Shown piece after piece: positions 1 to 11,855 of a DNA stretch of 64,000 bases. Under the pieces are notes generated by a model. The model made no database searches, was not told the origin of the DNA, and saw only the letters and a program-made list of their open reading frames with translations. Location: positions 503,501-567,500 of the forward strand of contig JAPEHQ010000017.1 of NCBI GenBank assembly GCA_027405735.1, written 5' to 3'. The DNA is from Mucor racemosus. Lineage: Eukaryota > Mucoromycota > Mucoromycetes > Mucorales > Mucoraceae. The translations under genes and the position numbers were made by a program. Every line of letters starts with the position of its first letter. Position 1 is the first letter of the stretch.

Positions 1-8
1 CAAGCATC

Positions 9-1758
9 ATGGCTCGCTCATCTTCATTAGTGGCTGTACCAGCAGCGGGAACCCTATTTCTTGCTAGTGCAATTTATTTCTATTACAAAAACAAGAGACA
101 ACAAGATTCCCTTCCTCCAAGAGCACCTGGTTATTTGCCTGTAGTTGGACACTTATTGCAGCTAATAAAGCCTGTTCCTGTTCAACAATTGTTTCATAAA
201 TGGAGTCTTGAAGTTGGACCTATCTTTACTTGCTATTTTGGAAGTCAACGCTGGATTGTATTGAATTCTATTGAAACTTTCCGTGATTTGATCGTTGATC
301 GCGGTACTGTATATTCTTCAAGAAATTTACCAGATACACTTGTTCATGATTTTATGCAAGGAGGTAAGTTTATATGGATGGTGTGCATTTCATACTTTTT
401 GGTTAATTAACTCATTAAATGTGTAGATGAAGGCGGAGGATTTGCTTTCTTTCCTTATGGCGCAAGTTGGCGTAGATTACGAAGAATTGGTAAGAGTTTC
501 ATCTATCTAAAATAAACTTTTTTTTTTTTTTTTTTTAATCATATTGTAAAACAGCACATAGTGGTTTGGTTAGAAACAAAATAGATGAATATCAACCGAT
601 TCTTGATGAACGTCGTAATGTTCTCCTATCTCATCTGTACAACTTGAGTAATGAAAAATCAAATCTCTCGGGCCAAGGCGTTCATCTGTCCAATCTTATT
701 GAACATTATACAATGACCAGTATTCTTGCTATTGCATTTGGTGACATGTGTAATTTCCAACCTGGTGATCCACTTTTGCATGAAGCATTTGCTCTCACTG
801 AAAAGGCTGCAAGTACAATGAGTCCTTCTGATCAAGTTCGTGAATTCTTTCCCATTTTGAAAACTATTTGGCCTGTGAAGAGAGCAAAGTATCTTCATAT
901 TCGTCAAGAATTTCATGAATTTTATGGTAGTTTGTTGGATCAATTCAAAGCCAAAATGAAAGAGGATAGCGATAATGTACCTGATTGTTTTGTAAAAGAG
1001 ATTATGAAATTGAATGAGCTCACTGATCTACAAATTATGAATTTCGTTGGTATCTTTGTGGGCGCTGGTTCAGATACAACAACTTCAACATTGGAGTGGA
1101 TATTGGCTTTTTTAGCAAATCATCCCGAGATTCAAGATAAAGCATTTTGTGAAATAAAGGATGCTATTGGTTTAGAGAGGCTTCCTGGTTCTCAAGATGG
1201 TATGTGTAAATTAGAAAGAGTGTATATAAATTCATTTGTAATAATTGTATTATAGAATCTTTACTTCCTTATTTGCAATGTATCATTATGGAAACTCTTC
1301 GTATTCGTCCTCCTGCTCCTATCGCAATTCCTCATGCTACTAGTAAAGATGATGTGTACAAGCATTGGTTTATTCCAAAAGACACAGTTGTTGTCATGAA
1401 TTTATTTGCTGTTCATCAAGATAATGAGCGTTATCCTAATCCAAATGTGTTTGAACCAGAACGTCATATGAGCTATGTACTGGAAAGTCAACAACGTAAA
1501 ATATTCACACAATCTGTAGAAGATCGCCCACATTTAAGTTTTTCCACAGGTCGTCGTGTTTGTGTCGGCATTCATTTAGCTGAACGTAGCTTGTATATGG
1601 CAGTTTCCATGTTATTAGCTAGCTTTAAATTTGAAAATATTGATTCCCCTATTGATGTCGATACTCCAAGAGATATACGTGCTGTTACTTGGTTACCTTC
1701 TGCTTATAATATTCGTCTAGTTCCAAGACATGAAAATATTACACAATTTTTTCAATAA
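9..1758 (+). CDS. Cytochrome P450 monooxygenase
   Basis: A haem-thiolate monooxygenase, expected on the endoplasmic reticulum; substrate unknown. I read four exons: 9-363, 427-489, 555-1199 and 1256-1758. Phases agree at every join, giving about 521 residues, normal for a microsomal P450. The N-terminus has one hydrophobic anchor (about residues 5-26), then basic residues and a proline-rich hinge (LPPRAPG). The I-helix motif GAGSDTT is at about 309-315 and the K-helix ExxR (ETLR) at 362-365. The haem loop FSTGRRVCVG starts at about 450, with Cys457 as the expected iron ligand. All catalytic landmarks are intact. Exon 2 is only 63 bases. It restores the FFPYGASWRRLRR segment typical of the C-helix, which supports the splicing model. 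The CYP family cannot be assigned by eye. The next gene starts 218 bases downstream on the same strand. Confidence 0.93.
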
Positions 1759-1976
1759 AACTACATGTGGTTATATAATTTTCCATGAAATGTGTGAGTA
1801 ACATATAACCAAAGGAACATTTTTACATGCAATATTTGATAGTCCGTTATCGCTTTTGATGAAGTATCTTTTGTACAGAATATCACCGGTTGCTCGGGGG
1901 AAAATATCAAATAATTTAAAAGAAAGACTTGAACTAAAAACACACTCTTTCTTTGCTTATAATCATATAATAAATC

Positions 1977-3409
1977 ATGAACAACGAAATCAAAGAATCT
2001 ATTGCCAACACCATCAAAAATCTCGATAAAGAGCTCCGAGAAATCAGTCTTAAGGTATGTATATTCTGTTACCATATCATTTTCAGTTCTGACATGAAAA
2101 ACTTCAAAAAAAAAAAAGATACACGATGACCCCGAACTCGGAAACAAAGAGTTCCATGCTTATAAGCTTTTGACCGAGTATATTAAATCAAAAGGATTTG
2201 AAGTAACCCATAAAATTGCTGGTTTAGAAACAGCTTTTATGGCTAAATACTCCAACAATAAATCCGGTAGACGTGTAGGCTTTGTGTGCGAATATGATTC
2301 TTTGCCCAGGTAAAAGTAGTATTAGATCGATAACATATTTATTCTAACACAACTTCTAGTGTGGGACACGCCTGTGGTCATAATATCATTACTGTACAAG
2401 GCCTTGCTTGTTCTCTTGCTTTAAAGGCATTGATGGAACAAGGTTTAGTTCAAGGAACTGTTGTACTTTTCGGTACTCCTGCTGAAGAAACTACTAGTGG
2501 TAAAATCAATATTGTTCAAGAAGGTGTTCTTCAAGATAATGTTGACTATTCAATGATGCTTGTATGTATTTATAGATAATTGCAATTACAACATCAGTGC
2601 TAATCTAAAGTCTTTTTTTCAAATAGCATCCCTTTGCTCAAGATGGCATTTACAGTAGAATGTTGGCTTTGGATTCTGCTGATATTGAATTTTTTGGTAA
2701 GGCATCCCACGCTGGTATGGCACCTTGGAATGGCATCAATGCTGTTGATGCTTTAATGCAAGGTTTTGATAACATTGGTTTATTGAGACAACAAATTTTG
2801 CCTACTGACAGGTAAATTTATAGGCATTGTAAATATAAAATTCAGACAGCTGACATTTTATAATTTAGGGTCCATGGTATTATTACCAATGGTGGTGCTG
2901 CTGCTAATGTAATTCCTGCCTATGCTTCCGCCCATTTCTATGCTCGTTCCATTACAAAAGATCAGTTGAAGGATTTGAAACCTCGTGTCGATAACTGTTT
3001 CAAGGCAGCTGCTCTTGCCACTGGATGTGAGATCAAAATTCAATGGGGAAAACTTGGACCTGTTGAGGATGTGTTTATGAACGATGCTTTAGCGTTGAAC
3101 TACAAGCATTATATGGAAAAAGAGGGCATCACTTACAAATCTCGTATTGATGAAGAGCAAACTAGTACAGGAAGTACTGATATGGGTAACTTTAGTTACG
3201 CAGTTCCTTCCATTCATCCCGCTTATGGTATTCACACTACTGCTGCTAATCATACAAAGGAATTTACTGTAGCTGCAAGAACTCAAATCGCTCATCAAGA
3301 TACATTACGTGCTGCTAAATGTCTTTCCATGACAGCTGCTGAAGTTATGGTTGATGACAGTCTTTATAAACAAGTTGTAGAAGATTTCAAAAAGGGTAAA
3401 CCCCAATAA
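1977..3409 (+). CDS. M20-family amidohydrolase/metallopeptidase
   Basis: Predicted zinc hydrolase of the M20 family (ACY1L2/PM20D2-like or amidohydrolase subgroup), cleaving N-acyl or peptide-like amides in the cytosol; the real substrate is unknown. Five exons fit without phase conflict: 1977-2054, 2119-2309, 2360-2561, 2627-2811 and 2869-3409. The protein is about 398 residues, the usual size. Family signatures are IHDDPELG just after the first intron, GHACGHN (about 92-98, metal-ligand histidine region), TPAEE (129-133, catalytic glutamates) and HPFAQDG at the start of exon 4. RVHGII follows at the start of exon 5, in the dimerisation (lid) domain, and a late HTTAANH segment is also typical. 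There is no signal peptide. The start ATG was chosen because it opens exon 1 in frame. The upstream stretch 1759-1976 holds no other ORF of note. Known enzymes of this group remove dipeptides or acyl-amino acids; that role is inference here. Confidence 0.9.
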
Positions 3410-5101
3410 TAATGTAATTGTATACGTATATTCCCCTCTCCCAAAATCCAATAAATTTTTTAAGGCTTGATTGCACAGTTTTCATATAGCTATCTCTGAT
3501 TTTATTCTTTTCCTGTAATTTTCACGTTACTTTAAAGGGTTTTGAACATATCCAGAAGCACGTCTAGTATGAAAGTAAAACTATTTATATACTTTGTAAC
3601 ATGCTTGTATTAACCTTCAATTTTTTGTTTCTTGAAATCCATGGCATTTAACCGTTTTTTGCTCATTTCGAAGAAGAGGTTCCAGGTCGAGAAACCGCAT
3701 TGAACATCCGATCGGTTCACATAAATGGACAGTAGTCAGCTTCGATCTTTATGAGTATTCCATTTGATTATGTGCCTAAAATGAAGGTAGTCCACCATTT
3801 AAATCGAAAGCTACATTTTAAAGCGCGGGAAAATACTTGATACATGAAAGCGTCAATAGTTATATCAACCTAGAATTGGAAAAGTTGCTTTCACCCAGTG
3901 CTCAAAATCTGAAGCAGTGAGTAAAATGTATTGATATATTTTATATATCGCCTCTCGCTCCATACCAAACTTTTGTGATTTTCTAACATGGATTGTCATA
4001 CAGTATTCTAGTTTTACAGTCATACAATGGCTGTTGTTTTCCTCAGTCTACCGAGGGGAAATTTACGGTTACTTAAGGAAGATAAAAAAATCTGCCTTTT
4101 TGTTCTAATCTTTTGTCTTTTTTTTTCTACTTGTTTTTTCTACTTATTTTTGTCTACGAATTTTTTTGAGATTTGAGGCATACTATGACATTTCTTATTA
4201 GAATTGCATGATATGTTGCGGTTCTGGTGATGGAAAAGGTAACAGTCATCTAAAAACGAATATTGAACTTCAAGATCTTTTCCGCTCAATGTAAGTAAAT
4301 GTGTATCCCTGTGGTTCCTGTATCTATAGAAATCCAAAATCCTTTGATTTACTTTCCTTTGTTAATCTTGTTACCCTGTTTCACATTCAAATCATTTTAA
4401 TAAAGATTTGGTATTATTATAAAACTATAAAGACTCTGTGCTTTCCTTGTTGTAAAACTTACATTTTCAAACACATCATAATCAATAAATTTCGTGAAAC
4501 CTTTATTTTATCACACTCATCTTTGAATACATCTTCTTTTCTTTTGAAAATACCAACATGAAACCGCTTTTACATGGATTCTATTTATTCAAACATGTTA
4601 AGTGTCCTATCCTTGATGGTAGTTAACCTCACACAAAAAGCTGCAAGGTAAAGAACGTGTGCATTTTTTTCTTTGTACAACATTTTTAGGGTTCGAAAAC
4701 AAGTCTAAACCTTGTCCCTGGGACATCTTTTATCAACAAATATTCCAATTGTCATCCTATTCAACATTGTCCCGGCTACAAATTTTATTAAATGAAGCAA
4801 GGATGGTTACTATAGTGATTGTTTCATAAATTTGAATGATGCAGAAATGGCCAGCTTAAAATTGAGAAAGCGCATTTGAAATAAAAATAAGTCGATAAAA
4901 TACTAAGGTATTGCAATGATGGGTATTAAGTAAAGTCTAGATTATTTTTCATTCTCTACCAGGATATCTAGGCTTTGGATGGCTGTAAAGACTTTTTTTA
5001 TTTTTTTATAAATTTTGGGAGAGCACTTTTTCTGTTATAGAGATCCATGAAGGGATGACAGGTATGCAAAACTAGAACCATAGGATAGTACTCATTAGCA
5101 T
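3410..5101. other. Gene-free AT-rich stretch
   Basis: No ORF in this stretch shows recognisable protein features. Short open frames (for example near 4301-4561) have the composition of AT-rich noncoding DNA. I see no RNA gene. Sequence just before 5102 forms one half of the solo-LTR target duplication. Confidence 0.6.
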
Positions 5102-5635
5102 TGTTGTATTCCACCTACTAGTATCATACATTATCACCTTCTACAGTATCAATACATCTTACAATCTATTGACTACGACATGTATTGAAGTGCAAGTCTT
5201 GATATCGGATACTGTATAAGAAACTCCTAGCGTATCAAGTTTAATCCAGTAATTACCAAGAACGCTTTGACCTCAATTATGACACCACATTATTTCATCC
5301 CAGCAGTTAACCAATCAAGTAGTTATCAAATCAACATCCAAGCATATTTAGCGCAGCATTGAAACAACACAACTCACAAGCTCTGCAAGAACGGTTAAAT
5401 TATGATTGATCCATTTCAATCCATAGATTACTATCAAACAGATCCAATGGTTCAATAGTGCCTTAAATTACATCTCAGGATCTCAATGTCAAATCAATAT
5501 AAAAGGCCATACTTTTACATCTAAATAAACGATATCTTGTTTTTATTATACAGTTGAAGAACTGATTAATTACTCATTCTTTTATAGTTGTATTCTTTTT
5601 TAAGTACTATTTATCAATCCTGAAAATATACGACA
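5102..5635 (+). mobile_element. Solo LTR with 5-base target duplication
   Basis: A 534-base element with LTR-type ends, beginning TGTTGTA and ending TACGACA (inverted ends matching 6 of 7). It is flanked by the direct repeat AGCAT at 5097-5101 and 5636-5640, a perfect 5-base target duplication. Towards its end it has a TATA-like ATATAAAAGG and an AATAAACGATATC segment that would fit promoter and polyadenylation regions. A diverged second copy lies inverted at 35081-35606. No internal retrotransposon genes adjoin it, so it is best read as the product of LTR-LTR recombination. Confidence 0.85.
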
Positions 5636-7022
5636 AGCATCTATCTAACGAATTTTACCTCGTCAAAAAATATTGATTTTTGGTCGAGAAAATTGAGATT
5701 GAATGATTGATTTTTGGTGATAACAAAAAAGGATCAATTTTGGACGAGGATATACAAGGGTGAATTTTCGCCGACCAAAAAAAATGATGAAAAAAAATTA
5801 AAATCCCCACGAAAAATAGGGCTACGGCTACGAATAAACACTCATTCTGTAGACAATGTTGTTGCGCATAATGTGAAAATAAAATATTTTAGGGTTGCAT
5901 TTGAATGAAGGGTACTTTTTGATCAAAAACCGTTAAAATTTGACATTAAATTTACTAGAGATTTTATGAGAAAAATATTTTCAAAACCTATACCGATCGA
6001 TTCAGAATTAAAAACTGAACCTAAAACATTTAATACGCTAGCTCAACTTACTATGCATTTTGGTGAGTAATTAAACATACAAGGTTTTTTTTGGATTTTT
6101 TTGGATTTTTTTTCCATTTGAACACTTTTTGGATTCAAGCTCAGTTACATGTGCATACCTGATTATACAATTTTATATGGTGATATTCAAAATCGGAGCG
6201 TGCCCCCATTTCAATAGATAATCAGGAAATAAAAAATGTAGGGCTATATTTGAGGTGCTACAGAATATTGACAAACGACTTATTTCTATCCACGTTGATT
6301 TTTCAGCGAGTACAAGGGCTTCAAAAGTGAAACACTTGCTTTTACCCCGCTTAAAAACTCAAGATTTTAATAAGCTTGCACATATACTATGATTTTCAGC
6401 CAATTTCTGTCTTTTTTGAACTCTTCATAACAAAAGTACAGAGATTGCCTTTGTTAGTTCAGTGAAATTATTTGTAATTTTGGACTAAAAACAAAGGTGG
6501 ATAATATGCTTATATATGTTATCCTTGTTATTATAAATTGGTGGTCACTGGGTTGATGAAGGCTGCTGTTCGTATTTGTAAATTGGATATTTATTAGCGA
6601 ATAAATAAAAGTAAAGAGAGTGTAACAAGCCAGATAAATCTACAAGGGATCATGTAATAATTTTCTAGTAGTGTTTATATATGGAATGAGGCAAGCTTTT
6701 GCATGAATGAAACTGAAATTTTTGACTATGTATATACAAAATAAAGTTTTTACAATAAAGATTATATACAATTTTATTTACAAATATATACAAAACAACT
6801 CATTACAGCAGAGCGTAATAATGTTATTATCCATTCAATCATCCAAGTTTTTGTATATTGAAAGGACGATCTGGTTTCAAAGCCTGTATAATATTGAAAC
6901 TAGCTTTGTATTCAAATGATATTGTTTAGCATTGTTTCTGTATACTTCTTCATCCATTTCAGAGAATTTTCTCTTGCTTGGAATTGCAATTATCGATTCA
7001 GTTACTATTACTTTGCTAATAA
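5636..7022. other. Gene-free stretch with palindromic repeat motif
   Basis: No convincing gene. At 5663-5688 lies a 26-base near-palindrome (arms CGtCaAAAAAT and ATTTTTgGtCG around ATTG), found again in better form at 15530-15555. At 5741-5760 is a GAGGATATACAAGGG motif that recurs at about 15971, 17394, 46852 and 54613. The far right (about 6890-7000) may hold a short last exon of the minus-strand gene that follows, because a GTAAGT donor sits near that gene's visible end. Confidence 0.55.
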
Positions 7023-8069
7023 TTAGTAATCTGTGATGCATTCGATGAGGTTATTATAGCTACTTACGAGGAGGATCAGTAAAATTGAGTGCATCTGATT
7101 GTTTGATAATGTATCAAAATCGTTGTTTTCAATATTGATACTTGTTGTTGTTTCTTGCAATTGTCCATCTTGGGAGGAGGAAAAGGGATTTGGAACTGAA
7201 CCAACAGCTATAGGAACGTCATCTAATATAACTGTTTGGCATATGGAAACGCTTTCAGGAGGAAGGTGAGAGCACAAGTCGAATATACTTCTAGGGGCAT
7301 TATATTCGAGGGAAGGATTGAAATTTACACTACCAGTACCAGTAAGATCGCTTCCATTAATTTCAGTGGTTAACGTTTGGCTATTATTGGTCTCGGCACC
7401 AACCGTAAGAAATCTCTGCAATTGTAGAGGCTCATTTGTTGAGGGCCGAGATTCAGTTGAAAGAGATGCGAAAGTAGTTTTAAATGTGTTGTTCGAAAGA
7501 GAGTGAGCAGAATACATAAAAGCTGCACCATTTCTGTACCCTGAATTACTTGGAAAAGCATTTTCTTGAATTGAATTTGCCTGCTGGTCGGATATTTGAG
7601 TGATATTGTCTAGAGATAGTTGCCTTATAGAAGAAGGAAAAAACAGAGGCGTACTGATAGTCTCGTCATTGACAGATACCAATGATGCTATCCTAATAAG
7701 ATAATCCAAATCCTCAGGTTCAAGTGTGCCAGCCCTGATCTGTCCAGTACTAGTCATAGTAGCAGACGGTATATAAGTTGCAGAGGGAATCCGAACTATA
7801 GTTTCAGGAGTTGTGTCATCAATTAGGGATGCTTCAGATACAGAAATCAATACATTATCTTCAATATTAGGTACATCAGATGATGAAGTAGGGATCTGAG
7901 AAATTAAAGCAGGATTTTGTTGATAGGTATTAGATATTGGGGAGAAACTTTGACCTGATTCTGTAGTATTGATCATAGTGGCATCACGGAAATTGGTATG
8001 AATAGCAGCAGAAATAGGTATAATAGGATGATTTGATGAAATATTGTTTTGAGTGGTTTTGGAATTAAT
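7023..8069 (-). other. In-frame continuation after TGA of the large membrane-protein gene
   Basis: Directly after the TGA at 8070-8072, the same minus-strand frame stays open for 31 codons, then reaches an ATG at 7976 and runs 317 more codons to 7023. The predicted sequence is Ser/Thr/Asn/Gln-rich with scattered isoleucine, the same character as the tail encoded upstream. This makes it most likely part of one gene. It could be a recent nonsense mutation, stop-codon readthrough, a base error, or an intron that removes the TGA. A phase-1 intron from about 8089 (donor GTTACA) to a CTACAG acceptor near 7964 would keep frame, but its donor is weak and I see no clear branch site. Near the end a GTAAGT follows the codons for LLILL, so the true C-terminus may lie in a further exon downstream. 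It could instead be a separate gene starting at 7976. Confidence 0.55.
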
Positions 8070-11000
8070 TCATTCTTGATTGTAACCTGAATTATGAGCT
8101 ATGTTGTCATTTGTAGAGCTATTAGATCTAGAAAAAAAAGTAGATTCATCAGAATGACTTGATACGCCATTATGTCTCGAAGCTTGAACTGGAATTACCT
8201 CCTCGTAATAAATTCGTTCATCTTCATAATATATATTTCCAGCATAAAAATTAATGGAATCAGAATCAGAGTCAGGTAAAGGAGGATCTTGAGAGAAATT
8301 ATACATTGCACCTTCTTCAAACATGGCATTATTTAAAGTAGTAGCTTCATTAAGATGGTTCATATAAGAATATTGAAAGACCTCGTGAGCAGTTCTATGG
8401 TATGTGTGTGTCGAAATAACTCGATTTCCCGATTCAACTGGTGGATCATGATCAATATAAGTCAAATTAGCCGTAGAATCATTAACACTAGGAATTGCAG
8501 GTTCGTCATCAGACATTTGAGTATTAAAAGCTTCATAATCGAAGACATCAGATGCCGCTACCGGATAATTAATAGGTGAGAAGTTTGGTGTAGACACCTC
8601 CTCAAGTCGTATTTCTCTCAAAAACTTTTCAATGATACCTCTGGTCTTGAGTTTTTGAACAAGGTTCATGAATCTCTTATTTTTGGGGTTTAATTTGATT
8701 TGCTTCCTTGATAATTCTTTACCTTTTTGATAGTATTGGTATCTCTGAGAACATTTATTAGCATATTTCTTAACATATCTTGCAGTCTTCATTCGACGTT
8801 CATTTATAGTTACATTTCCAGTAAGATTTACCATCAAATTAATTGTAGGATAGGTAATTATATTGTCCAAAGGATAAACCATTGAATTAGGCATAACATA
8901 TCCCATATCACTGGCCATAGTGTATCCCAAGTTATTACTCTCCATAATAATATCTTCATTTGTAATTAGGACAACTGCAGCTTGAGAGAGCTCACCTTGC
9001 TGATGAAAACTTTGTTGAGTAGCATTGGTTTGAGGAAAATCAAAAGGAAAAGTATTTTGAAATATATCCACAGGATTTTGTCTAACTGCATCATGAAATT
9101 CTTCTTTAAAATTCGTATCAATCATTTCAGAAATCTCTTCATGTGTGATTTCTCCGTCATTCTGATTAGTAGACTCTTGAGCTGATACAGACATAGCATT
9201 ATTATTATTAATAATTGCATCAGCACATTGAACAGTATTAGTTGTATCTTGATTGTATACGCTTGGAATACTAGAAATTTCAGAGCGGATAACAAGAGCT
9301 GGGGCAGTAAAAACATGATCAGATGGAGGAGGAATACTAGGAACATCTTGATGCGGTAGACCTACAAAGGCTAAAGACTTTATGGTAGTAGTATCAACTT
9401 GAGGAGCAATTTGAGCAGCAGTAATTGCATCTGAAATTTGAGCATCAAAAGAAGTAGGAATTCCGGAAAAAGCATCTTGCATAGGGTATTGTCGATTAAA
9501 GTTGGTTAAGCCTGTGTTTTGGAAGACAGAATTATAGTTTAGATAACCTGGAGGAGTTTCTTCCCGAGAAAAGTAGTGTATAGGATTAGAAGAAGACGCA
9601 GTGATAATAGCAAATTCTTGGACATCTTGGGCAGTGGAAACTGTAGTTGGAACTTGTGTGAAAACGTTAGGGGCCTCAGAAGAAGCGCTTTGAACAGTAA
9701 CTGATTGATCAAAATTAGATAAATTTGTCGGTTGGGAGACAAAATTAAAGTCAGGATAGTCTGGAGGAATTGCTTCACGAGAAGAATCTTTAGGATCCAA
9801 AGAAGATGTGCTGGAGGAAGCAACATATTGAACTCTTGAAGCACTTGAGATATCAGAAGAAACAGTAGTAGTAGTAGCAACTTGTTGAGCATTTGGAGTA
9901 TTTGCTGCATTGGAAGGCAATGCAATGGAAGCAACTAGTTGTTGGACTTTGGAAGCAATACGAAACCGAGGTTTTTTAATAACGCGAGCAGTTACAGTCC
10001 TTTGAGAAGAAGATACGGTAGGGCTAGATGCAACTGTTTCTTCTTGAGGATCTCTCCTTTTTCTTCTGGAGAATCTATCACCATCAGTATTAGAAGTATC
10101 TACTTGTGTTGTCTTTGTGGCACTTGAGACCTTAGTACGAATAATAGGACTTCCAGTAGTGTTTGGAACGTTGAGAGAATCTTGCCCATTACTGGTTATG
10201 GTTTCCAGTTGACGGCCATTACGTTTTTGATTAACAGTTTTATGTCTAGTTTTAGTAGATCTTCCGGTATCAGCAGTAGGTGAGTTGGAATCGTGAGCAA
10301 GCAAACCTTCTTGAACAGCGGTAGATGATACAAATTGTTCAGCAGAGCCAGAGTCAACGTTATGTTGAAGATCTGTTGAAACTTTATCAACAGATTGAGT
10401 AGCTCCTAATTGGCTAGTTTTGAGTGTCTCTGGTTGAGATGTATCTTGATTGTTACCGAAATTAACAATAGGTGAAGTATCATTGCTAGGTAATGTTGCA
10501 AGATCTACAGGCTCAGAATCGCGGACAGGATTAGTTGAAATGTTATCAACAGATTGAACAGTTATTGGTTGGCTGGTTTGAATAATACCTAATTGAGATG
10601 CCTCCTCATAATTACTAGTATTGGCTGTAAGTGTAGTATCATAAATGGATAATGTTGTAAGTTCAACCGATTCAGAATTGTGAAGAGAACAAGTTGAACC
10701 AATAGATTGAGCAATTTCTGTTTGACCGTTTTCAGAAGGTATTTCCTGATTGTCCCTAGTAGGTTCTATATTATTATCTGTTGAAAGATTGTCTATCAAA
10801 CGAGAAATATACCCTGCATTTGCAATACGATAAGTTTCTGCTACTCTAACTAACCGAACAGTCATTGTAGAAATATATTGATTATTGTTGTTTACATCAG
10901 AGTCATCATCATTACTGGGATTGCTATCATTATTAACACCATTGTTGTCGATGCTATCATCGCCAGTAGTATTACCGCTATCATCATTGTTGTTGTCAAT

Positions 11001-11855
11001 ATTGTGGCCACTATCATTAAACGTTTCATTGTCAATGCTTGCATGATGATTGCGTTTAAGAATACGTAAAATATCCATTAAAATGAAATAGAATTGAATA
11101 TTATTTATAATATCTATAGAAAAATCAATGATCTGTAACAAAAAGATCATTGATCCTCTGATAGATTTATGCAAACAGAGAACAGCAAATTTGAAAATAG
11201 ATTGTATAAAGGCGATAAATAAAATCGAAACAAAACACCTGTAGAATCTCCAAAATTTCTTGTCCAACAATTCGTTGTATAAATGCATTAGATTCTCTTT
11301 TACTGTATCATACTCAATCAATAGCCTTGATCCGAAAGACTTTTTTGGATCAAGCCAAGTATCAGAAAATGTAACCTCTCTTCTTGAAATACCAAAGTTA
11401 ATATTGGAAACTTGGCATCCACTAACTATATTTATAGATAAATTTGAATGATTAGATGCTAACTTTAAGATAAAACGGATATTAAATGAAAGATACATAC
11501 CTCTAAAACTGTTATTATTAAAGTAAATTAATTTAAAGCTTTTTTCTGTATTTGTTACAATTTGTAATATATCAAGAGCTGCAGTAGTTTGCAAGCCTTC
11601 AAGAACACAACTCGGCTTAACTATTTAAAAATGCAACATGTTATTACTAGTGTTATAACAATTTAATTTCTAGAGCCTACAAAGTGATGGTGGAATGTGA
11701 AAAGTTTCCATTTCTTTTTGCAGTTTCATTCCATAAAGCTTATTATTAGTTTCAATGTATTGTAAAGCGTAATAGATAGCCCAACCGAAAATAAAAAACT
11801 TAGAAATAAAGAATGCAAGAGCAAAATTTATCATTTTGTATATAGTGTATATCAA
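8070..11855 (-). CDS. Large signal-anchored membrane protein with disordered tail, unrecognised family (paralogue of 50808-53110)
   Basis: Not a family I recognise. My model is exon 1 11855-11681, exon 2 11620-11501 and exon 3 11425-8070, about 1216 residues to a TGA. The second intron (GTATGT donor, CTAATC branch, TATAG acceptor) is 75 bases and open in frame, so it is easily missed. It is supported by an intron of the same phase at the matching place in the paralogue. Order: N-terminal hydrophobic signal or anchor (MINFALAFF...), a lumenal or extracellular domain of about 130 residues with few cysteines, one or two hydrophobic segments (FVSILFIAF... and FLLQIIDFS...), then about 1000 residues of N/D/S/T/Q-rich, mostly disordered tail. 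Inside the tail sits one basic patch (KKYANKCSQRYQYY onward). The start could also be the Met at 11834. The frame continues beyond the TGA. Role unknown; membrane topology is inference. Confidence 0.65.

Noticed and set aside
9..1758. P450 as a member of a carotenoid/trisporoid gene cluster
   Set aside because: It lies more than 20 kb and several unrelated genes and repeats from carRP-carB; nothing in the sequence links it to that pathway.
4301..4561. 86-codon plus-strand frame
   Set aside because: Ile/Phe/Lys-rich composition as expected from random AT-rich DNA; no context or motif.
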